Shown: piece by piece, positions 6,156-10,996 of the stretch
Layout: every line of letters starts with the position of its first letter
Position numbering within the stretch: position 1 is the stretch's first letter
Assembly: GCA_003551805.1 (NCBI GenBank)
Contig: PUNR01000219.1
Location: 1-10,996 of the forward strand
Direction: 5' to 3'
DNA: 10,996 nucleotides
Origin: Loktanella sp.
GTDB lineage: Bacteria; Pseudomonadota; Alphaproteobacteria; Rhodobacterales; Rhodobacteraceae
Notes under the pieces: generated by a model
Database searches by the model: none
What the model saw: the letters and a program-made list of their open reading frames with translations, nothing else
Told to the model about the DNA's origin: nothing
Program-made: the position numbers and the translations under genes

Positions 6156-7738
6156 TCCGCAACCCTATTCTGCCGGGCTTCAACCCCGACCCGTCCTTTT
6201 GCCGCGTGGGAGAGGATTACTATATCGCGACCTCTACCTTTGAATGGTATCCGGGGGTGCAGATCCACCATTCGCGCGATCTGGTGAACTGGACGCTGGT
6301 GTCGCGGCCTTTGGCGCGCCCCGGCTTGCTGGATATGCGCGGCAATCCTGACAGCTGTGGCATCTGGGCCCCCTGCCTGAGCCATGCCGATGGCAAATTC
6401 TGGCTGGTCTATACGGATGTCAAACGGCTGGACGGCGCTTTCAAGGACGCGCCGAACTACATCACCAGTTGCGATACCATCGACGGCGATTGGTCCGATC
6501 CTTGGTATGTGAACAGTTCCGGCTTTGATCCGTCGCTGTTCCATGATGACGACGGGACCAAGTATTTCATGAACATGCAGTGGAACCACCGTGGCGCCGG
6601 CACCGGGTGCAATCCGGCAAATGACTTCTTTGACGGTATCCTGTTACAGGCATGGTCGCCAGACCGCGGGCTTTATGGCCCTGTCCGCAACATCTATGCC
6701 GGCACCAGTCGTGGCCTGACCGAGGCGCCGCATATGTTCAAGCGCAACGGTTATTACTACCTGACCACGGCCGAAGGCGGCACGGGCTATGACCATGCCG
6801 TGACCTTGGCACGGTCGCGCGACATCTGGGGGCCTTATGAAAACCACCCCGATCTGCATGTGATCTGTGCCGCAGGCAGCGACGGGCCGATCCAGCGTAC
6901 CGGACATGGCCAGTATGTGGAAACGCATTGGGGCAAACATTACCACACCTTCCTGATGGGCCGCCCGCAAGACGGACGGTTCTGCCCGATGGGCCGCGAA
7001 ACCGGGATCGAGGAAGTCGTCTGGCGCGATGACTGGCTTTACCTTGCCGCAGGCGGCATGGTTCCTCGGGTCGAGGTACCATCGCCTGTTGATGTGGACC
7101 CTGCTCCCGTCATCGCCACCCGCCGTCAGTTCAGCGATGCGCTGCCGCCTGAATTCCAATGGCTGCGCACGCCGGAACCTGACCGTATTTTCCGCATGGA
7201 TGCAGATGCACTGGTCCTGACGGGCCGGCAAAGTATCGGCAACTGGTTCGAGCAATCGCTGGTCGCGCGGCGGCAGGAACATGCGGCTTATGTTGCAGAA
7301 ACAACGCTGGATTTCGTGCCAGAGACCTATCAGCAGGCCGCAGGTCTGACGACCTATTACAACCGCACCAAATTCCATGCCGCCCTTGTCACCCATCTGC
7401 CCGAACATGGCCGCGTCTTGCAGATCATGTCCTGCCTTGGCGACTGGCCGGGCGAGGGGCTTAACTTTCCCGCCGATCCCGTGCCCTTGGCCGATGGGCC
7501 TGTCGACCTGCGCGTGACTGTGGATGTTGCCACCCAGCAATTCTGGTTCCGCCACGGTGGCGACTGGCAAAAACTTGGCCCGCAACTTGACGCATCGCAT
7601 ATTTCTGACGAAGGCGGGCGGGGCGAACATTCATCGTTTACCGGCGCTTTTGTCGGTATGGTTGCCTATGATCTGACCGGGCAGGGGGCAGAGGCGCGGT
7701 TCGCCCGGTTCGATTACCTTCCCCGCGGGGAAGATTGA
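6152..7738 (+). CDS. xynB: Beta-xylosidase, glycoside hydrolase family 43 (GH43_11-like)
   Basis: The protein has 528 residues, full length for a two-domain GH43 xylosidase. The N-terminal five-bladed propeller (about 1-310) starts with NPILPGFNPDPSF. Asp13 fits the catalytic base, Asp126 (SGFDPSLF) the pKa-tuning residue and Glu191 (GLTEAPH) the general acid. His252 (GHG) and Arg283 (GRET) match residues near the sugar in characterised relatives. The C-terminal part (about 311-528) should be the beta-sandwich domain that closes the active site. There is no signal peptide, so it would cleave imported xylo-oligosaccharides, and perhaps arabinosides, from the non-reducing end in the cytoplasm. 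It overlaps the AKR gene by ATGA and the next gene by one base (TGATG). The usual GIWAPH segment reads GIWAPC here. Confidence 0.94.
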   Translation: MIRNPILPGFNPDPSFCRVGEDYYIATSTFEWYPGVQIHHSRDLVNWTLVSRPLARPGLLDMRGNPDSCGIWAPCLSHADGKFWLVYTDVKRLDGAFKDAPNYITSCDTIDGDWSDPWYVNSSGFDPSLFHDDDGTKYFMNMQWNHRGAGTGCNPANDFFDGILLQAWSPDRGLYGPVRNIYAGTSRGLTEAPHMFKRNGYYYLTTAEGGTGYDHAVTLARSRDIWGPYENHPDLHVICAAGSDGPIQRTGHGQYVETHWGKHYHTFLMGRPQDGRFCPMGRETGIEEVVWRDDWLYLAAGGMVPRVEVPSPVDVDPAPVIATRRQFSDALPPEFQWLRTPEPDRIFRMDADALVLTGRQSIGNWFEQSLVARRQEHAAYVAETTLDFVPETYQQAAGLTTYYNRTKFHAALVTHLPEHGRVLQIMSCLGDWPGEGLNFPADPVPLADGPVDLRVTVDVATQQFWFRHGGDWQKLGPQLDASHISDEGGRGEHSSFTGAFVGMVAYDLTGQGAEARFARFDYLPRGED

Positions 7739-8556
7739 TGCGTAGCGAGCTTTGCCTTTATGACCTCGCGCAGGATCGGGTCACGGTCCTGCTGGACCAC
7801 GACGGTCATATCGAAGCGCCCAATTGGCACCCCGACGGTTATCTGATCGTGAATGGTGGCGGGCTGCTTTATCGCGTGGATCTGGACGCGCCAAAGCTGG
7901 CGCAGATCGACACCGGCTTTGCCACGGCTTGCAATAACGACCACGGCATCAGCCCTGATGGGGAAACGTTGGCAATCAGCGCAAGCGACGACAGCGGACA
8001 AAGCTGCATCTATACCCTTCCCGTCACCGGTGGCACACCGGAACGGGTAACGGCGAAAGTACCATCCTACTGGCACGGCTGGTCCCCCGATGGCACAACG
8101 CTCGCCTATGTCGGCAAGCGGGAATGGCCGTTCGGCGTCTACACCTGCCCCGTGGCAGGGGGTGCGGAAACCTGTGTCACCGCAGATTTCGACCATTGCG
8201 ACGGGCCCGATTACACGCCGGACGGCGCATGGATATGGTTCAACGGCGAACGGGACGGGGACGTTGATCTTTGGCGTATCCGGCCTGACGGGACCGATCT
8301 GGAACAGATGACCGATGATTCATCTGTCAACTGGTTCCCGCACCCCAGCCCTGACGGGCAGCACGTCCTTTACCTTGCCTATCCACAAGGCACCCAAGGC
8401 CACCCTGCAAATCTGCAAGTCTTCCTGCGGCTGATGCCTGCCACCGGAGGCACCCCGCGCGACCTGCTGGACCTGTTCGGCGGGCAAGGGACGATCAACG
8501 TGCCGTGCTGGGCGCCTGACAGTACGCGCTTTGCCTTCATGCGCTTTGTGATCTGA
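7738..8556 (+). CDS. PD40/TolB-like beta-propeller protein, cytoplasmic, function unknown
   Basis: The protein has 272 residues from the ATG at 7738, which shares its A with the xylosidase TGA; GGGGAAG just upstream can serve as ribosome binding site. Six PD40-type motifs recur: HPDG 31-34, SPDG 72-75, SPDG 116-119, TPDG 160-163, SPDG 204-207 and APDS 259-262, spaced 41-44 residues apart except the last (55). This indicates about six propeller blades. Unlike true TolB it has no signal peptide and no N-terminal TolB domain, so it should be cytoplasmic. His or Asp residues sit just before several motifs (NNDHGISPDG, YWHGWSPDG, DHCDGPDYTPDG, NWFPHPSPDG), a hint of a polar or metal-binding central face. 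Its place in a xylosidase operon suggests a carbohydrate-related job, enzymatic or binding; this is inference. Automatic labels such as 'biopolymer transporter Tol' would be misleading. Confidence 0.88.
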   Translation: MRSELCLYDLAQDRVTVLLDHDGHIEAPNWHPDGYLIVNGGGLLYRVDLDAPKLAQIDTGFATACNNDHGISPDGETLAISASDDSGQSCIYTLPVTGGTPERVTAKVPSYWHGWSPDGTTLAYVGKREWPFGVYTCPVAGGAETCVTADFDHCDGPDYTPDGAWIWFNGERDGDVDLWRIRPDGTDLEQMTDDSSVNWFPHPSPDGQHVLYLAYPQGTQGHPANLQVFLRLMPATGGTPRDLLDLFGGQGTINVPCWAPDSTRFAFMRFVI

Positions 8557-8617
8557 CGGGGGTTTACTTTACAGTCGCACCCTGTTTTTTGCCCTCAAAC
8601 AAAGAGGAATTGCAATC
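8557..8617 (+). other. Intergenic gap between the propeller gene and nadD
   Basis: Sixty-one bases hold a T-run at 8585-8590 preceded by only a four-base-pair possible stem (ACAG/CTGT around TCGCACC). This is too weak to call a terminator. TTTACA at 8568-8573 could be a -35, but no matching -10 is seen. It probably contains the end of the xyloside operon and the nadD promoter, neither of which I can place. Confidence 0.4.
8604..8608 (+). promoter_or_regulatory. Ribosome binding site of nadD
   Basis: GAGGA is followed by nine bases and TTG at 8618. No in-frame ATG lies upstream of the conserved GGSFDPPH motif, so this site supports the TTG start. The TTG at 8610 is in a different frame. Confidence 0.55.
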
Positions 8618-9211
8618 TTGCACAGCTTTCCAGTGGCAAAGTCAGGTCAGGTGATCGGGTTGCTCGGCGGGTCATTCGATCCGCCGCATTACGGGCATGT
8701 GCATATCACGACCTCTGCGCTGACACGCTTTGGGCTGGACCGGGTGTGGTGGCTGGTCAGTCCGGGCAATCCGCTCAAGAAAAATGGCCCTGCGCCATTG
8801 GAACACCGGATGCAGGCCGCGCGCGGAATTATGCACCATCCGCGTGTCACCGTGACAGATATCGAGGCGCGTCTGGGCACACGCTATACCGCGCAAACAC
8901 TTGTCGCACTGCGCCGCCGCTATCCGGGCGTGCGGTTTGTGTGGCTGATGGGCGCGGATAATCTGGCGCAATTCCATCGCTGGCAGGATTGGCGCTGGAT
9001 CATGGATAACGTGCCGGTCGGCGTGATCGCGCGGCCGGGCGACCGGATATCTGCGCGCTTGTCGAAAACCGCGAAAATCTATGCCGCTGCCAAATTGCCG
9101 GGCCGGGCAAGCCATATTCTGGGCCATGCGCAGGCGCCGGCGTGGTCCTTTATCAACCTGCCGATGTCGCATCATTCGTCATCGGCCATTCGCGCGCGGG
9201 GGGAATGGTGA
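8618..9211 (+). CDS. nadD: Nicotinate-nucleotide adenylyltransferase
   Basis: The protein has 197 residues, normal for bacterial NadD. The nucleotidyltransferase signature GGSFDPPHYGH lies at residues 17-27 (His24 and His27 of the HxGH motif). WWLVSPGNPLK, LMGADNL and the C-terminal SSSAIR (187-192, standing for the usual ISST-x-IR) follow in the expected order. It transfers AMP from ATP to nicotinate mononucleotide, giving deamido-NAD in the cytoplasm, a step that is usually essential. Start: TTG at 8618, nine bases after GAGGA; in-frame GTG codons at 8633 and 8651 are alternatives, the second leaving very little before the motif. Its TGA shares a base with the dacB ATG, so NAD synthesis and a peptidoglycan enzyme are co-expressed here, an order I recall from other Rhodobacterales. 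Confidence 0.95.
   Translation: MHSFPVAKSGQVIGLLGGSFDPPHYGHVHITTSALTRFGLDRVWWLVSPGNPLKKNGPAPLEHRMQAARGIMHHPRVTVTDIEARLGTRYTAQTLVALRRRYPGVRFVWLMGADNLAQFHRWQDWRWIMDNVPVGVIARPGDRISARLSKTAKIYAAAKLPGRASHILGHAQAPAWSFINLPMSHHSSSAIRARGEW
9198..9204 (+). promoter_or_regulatory. Ribosome binding site of dacB
   Basis: A G-rich run (GGGGGGA, the end of nadD) lies six bases before ATG 9211. Spacing favours ATG 9211 over the in-frame ATG at 9205 and GTG at 9208, and over the GTG at 9142 far inside nadD. Confidence 0.5.
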
Positions 9212-10674
9212 TGCTGTCACGTCGCCACATGCTGGCCGGCGCCATCGCCAGCCTTGGCACCAGCGCCTTGGCCGAGGCACCGATGCGGTCCTATCGCCCG
9301 ATCCCGCGTGTAAATCCGCGCGATGCACTGGCAGGGATCATCGCACGTGCTGGCCTGCCGGGACAGGTCGGCGTCGTGCTGGGCGATCCGGCGACAGGGC
9401 AGGTGCTGGAAAGCTATGCCCCCGCGATCAGTATGCCGCCGGCAAGTGTGACCAAGGCTGTCACCGCGCTTTATGCGCTGGAAACACTTGGCACTGCGCA
9501 CCGGTTCACAACACGCGTTCTTGCGCAAGGCGACGTGAAAGACGGAATTTTAAATGGTAATTTGATCCTTGCGGGTGGCGGTGATCCTGACCTGACAACC
9601 GACCAGCTTGCGCAACTGGCACAAGCCATGCAGGCAGCGGGCCTGCGCGAGGTGACAGGCGATTTTCTGATCTGGGATGCCGCACTCACCCGGCTCGACC
9701 AGATCGATCCGACGCAATTGCCCACGGCAGGGTATAACCCGACGATCAGCGGGCTGAACCTGAACTATAACCGCGTGCATTTTGAATGGCGGCGTGAGGC
9801 TGGCAATTACATCACCGCGCTGGATGCGCGCAGCGACAATCACCGACCGCCGGTGACTGTGGCGCGGATGCAGATCGTCGACCGCAATGTGCCTGTCTTT
9901 ACCTATACCCGCGATGGAGATGTGGACACGTGGACTGTCGCACGCTCTGCGCTGAACGAGGCCGGATCGCGCTGGCTGCCGGTCCGTTCACCGTCGCTGT
10001 ATGCGGCAGAAGTCTTTGCCACCTTTGCCCGCAGCCAGGGCATCGTGCTGGGCACGCCACGCATCATCGCCAGCATGCCACCAGCGACCGAACTGGCACG
10101 GGTCGATGGCAAGCCGATGCCGGGCCTGCTGACCGATATGATGCGCTATTCCACCAACATCACAGCCGAGGCGCTGGGCCTGACCGCCACCAGCCGGATC
10201 AGCAGCCAGCCGCGTGATCTGGCCACCTCAGCGGCAGGCATGGCGCGCTGGGCTGCGGAACGTGCGCCGGGAACCGCGCCAAACTTTGTCGATCATTCGG
10301 GGCTGGGCGATGCGTCGCGGATCAGCGCCGCCGACATGGTGCGCTTTTTGCAGGCACCCGATGTCATGCAACGCCTGCGGCCATTGATGCGCAGTATCAA
10401 TCTGGTGGATGGCAACCAGAACACGATCCGCGCGGGTCAGGCGGCAGTGCAAGCCAAGACCGGCACATTGAATTTCGTCTCGGCGCTGGCGGGCTACGTA
10501 CGCAGCACCGGCGGGCGTGACCTTAGCTTTGCGATTTTCACGGCCGATCTTGAGACACGCGCACGCACACGCGACCAATCCGACGAAATCCCCGAAGGTG
10601 CCCGCGCCTGGAGCGCAAGGGCCCGACGCCTGCAGCAGGATATCTTGCAGCAATGGGCCTTGCGCGCCTATTAA
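9211..10674 (+). CDS. dacB: D-alanyl-D-alanine carboxypeptidase/endopeptidase (PBP4, peptidase S13) with Tat-like signal
   Basis: The protein has 487 residues from the ATG at 9211. The N-terminus (MLSRRHMLAGAIASLGTSAL, then AEA) combines SRR, a hydrophobic core and a likely cleavage after ALA or AEA, resembling a twin-arginine export signal. The penicillin-binding triad is complete: SVTK at 79-82 (nucleophile Ser79), STN at 314-316 and KTG at 416-418. The long stretch between the first two motifs matches the extra domains of the class C PBP4/DacB family. It should act in the periplasm, removing terminal D-alanine from peptidoglycan stem peptides or cutting D-Ala-meso-DAP crosslinks. The middle residue of the second motif is Thr, against Asp in E. 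coli DacB. The gene is coupled to nadD through TGATG. No downstream partner follows on this strand. Confidence 0.95.
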   Translation: MLSRRHMLAGAIASLGTSALAEAPMRSYRPIPRVNPRDALAGIIARAGLPGQVGVVLGDPATGQVLESYAPAISMPPASVTKAVTALYALETLGTAHRFTTRVLAQGDVKDGILNGNLILAGGGDPDLTTDQLAQLAQAMQAAGLREVTGDFLIWDAALTRLDQIDPTQLPTAGYNPTISGLNLNYNRVHFEWRREAGNYITALDARSDNHRPPVTVARMQIVDRNVPVFTYTRDGDVDTWTVARSALNEAGSRWLPVRSPSLYAAEVFATFARSQGIVLGTPRIIASMPPATELARVDGKPMPGLLTDMMRYSTNITAEALGLTATSRISSQPRDLATSAAGMARWAAERAPGTAPNFVDHSGLGDASRISAADMVRFLQAPDVMQRLRPLMRSINLVDGNQNTIRAGQAAVQAKTGTLNFVSALAGYVRSTGGRDLSFAIFTADLETRARTRDQSDEIPEGARAWSARARRLQQDILQQWALRAY

Positions 10675-10756
10675 GCGCCGGTCTTGATCATCGTCAGAGC
10701 CTAAATATCCCCGCTGGAGGCATCAGGTCTGTCTGCGCCACTACCGACAGCAAGGA
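10675..10756. other. Convergent intergenic gap between dacB and the TerB-like gene
   Basis: Eighty-two bases separate two converging genes. They contain CTAAATAT at 10701-10708 followed by CCCCGCTGGAGG, and a weak stem CTGTC/GACAG (10729-10733 with 10746-10750, 12-base loop). No stem followed by a T-run is present, so no intrinsic terminator can be assigned. Confidence 0.4.
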
Positions 10757-10996
10757 TCACAAGGTCATATGTCGCGCCCGTGCGCCGCGCTCGATTGCGG
10801 CAGCGTACAACCGGTCGATATCCAGTTCTTCGCGGATTTCTTCCAGCATGCGGGCTTCTTGCCCTGCGATCATGCCGTCTGCCGCGGCGACATCACAGGA
10901 AAGGGCATAAGCGGTTTCAAACAAACGCGCAGGCAATGCGTCACGGATCAGGCCAAAAAGCGCCTCCAGCCCGTCTTCGGGTTCTAGCAGTTCAAA
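10757..10996 (-). CDS. TerB-family (tellurite resistance-like) protein, C-terminal part, cut by right edge
   Basis: On the minus strand a frame is open from the right edge to a TGA at 10759-10757, giving the last 79 residues; the start lies beyond the window. The segment is predicted almost wholly helical: FELLEPEDGLEALFGLIRDA, then LPARLFETAYALSCDVAAADG, an acidic helix (QEARMLEEIREELDIDRL) and a basic end, GARARHMTL. The pattern 'ALxCDVAAADGxxxxxEARMLEEI' is what I know from TerB-like proteins of Rhodobacterales. TerB domains are small helical bundles with acidic residues that may bind metal; the Asp/Glu-rich centre fits. Despite the family name, a role in tellurite resistance should not be assumed without other ter genes, and none is visible. 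It converges on dacB. Confidence 0.8.
   Translation of the reverse strand, partial: FELLEPEDGLEALFGLIRDALPARLFETAYALSCDVAAADGMIAGQEARMLEEIREELDIDRLYAAAIERGARARHMTL

Noticed and set aside
6644..7630. Minus-strand 328-codon open frame opposite the xylosidase gene
   Set aside because: It is antisense to a full-length GH43 gene with all catalytic residues. The length is explained by high GC, and the protein shows no recognisable motif.
7738..8556. Calling the propeller protein TolB of the Tol-Pal system
   Set aside because: There is no signal peptide, no TolB N-terminal domain, and no tolQ, tolR, tolA or pal nearby.
8557..8600. Possible intrinsic terminator with the T-run at 8585-8590
   Set aside because: The only stems are four base pairs (ACAG/CTGT), too weak to be a believable terminator hairpin.
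9142..9210. Upstream GTG start for dacB, 23 codons earlier
   Set aside because: It would lie well inside nadD, lacks a ribosome binding site, and would put a non-signal sequence before the SRR export signal. ATG 9211 has a G-rich site and the TGATG coupling.
10653..10987. Two plus-strand open frames at the right end
   Set aside because: They oppose the TerB-like coding sequence, which has a recognisable protein pattern; one also overlaps the end of dacB out of frame.
1..10996. Mobile element, phage, CRISPR array or defence system
   Set aside because: No transposase, integrase, terminal repeats, spaced repeat array, tRNA or nuclease/toxin-like gene was seen on either strand. All genes look like resident metabolic or housekeeping genes of similar base composition.

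Overview
The window is most likely chromosomal DNA of a marine-type alphaproteobacterium of the Rhodobacterales (Roseobacter group). The grounds are high GC, tight ATGA/TGATG gene couplings, a two-module dimethylglycine-dehydrogenase-like protein, a nadD-dacB pair, and a TerB-like protein of a type I associate with that order. This placement is inference from gene content; no rRNA or tRNA is present.

Layout. (1) 1-1973, plus strand: 3' part of an FAD oxidoreductase/GcvT fusion of the dimethylglycine/sarcosine dehydrogenase family, cut by the left edge. (2) 1970-4993 or 5026, minus strand: a unit reading leftward with a DUF2306 membrane protein, an aldo/keto reductase, a DauA-like D-amino-acid dehydrogenase and, after a short gap, a small basic two-helix membrane protein. 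The first three overlap by ATGA. The small protein meets gene 1 head-on, and both stop codons lie in one CTAG. (3) 5027-5120: divergent control region with an 18-bp perfect palindrome, a TTGACA box, an AAATCGATTT palindrome and a strong ribosome binding site. (4) 5121-8556, plus strand: a coupled three-gene unit with an L-glyceraldehyde-3-phosphate reductase-type AKR (Gpr/YghZ), a cytoplasmic GH43 beta-xylosidase and a six-repeat PD40 propeller protein without signal peptide. (5) 8618-10674, plus strand: nadD (TTG start) coupled to a PBP4-type D-Ala-D-Ala carboxypeptidase/endopeptidase with a twin-arginine-like signal. (6) 10757 to the right edge, minus strand: C-terminal part of a TerB-family protein.

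How they fit. Region 4 looks like an intracellular branch for imported xylo-oligosaccharides or related pentosides: GH43 frees xylose, the AKR reduces or detoxifies an aldehyde, and the propeller has an unknown role. No transporter, regulator or xylose isomerase/kinase is in view. Region 2 looks like a small amine/D-amino-acid oxidation unit of unknown substrate. Region 5 is housekeeping (NAD synthesis, peptidoglycan). No IS element, CRISPR array, phage gene or RNA gene is visible. No gene-free stretch exceeds 300 bases; the largest gaps are about 127, 82 and 61 bases. The least understood parts are the propeller in the xylosidase operon, the DUF2306-AKR-DauA-like operon whose dehydrogenase lacks the arginine-binding residues of DauA, and the palindrome-rich divergent promoter.
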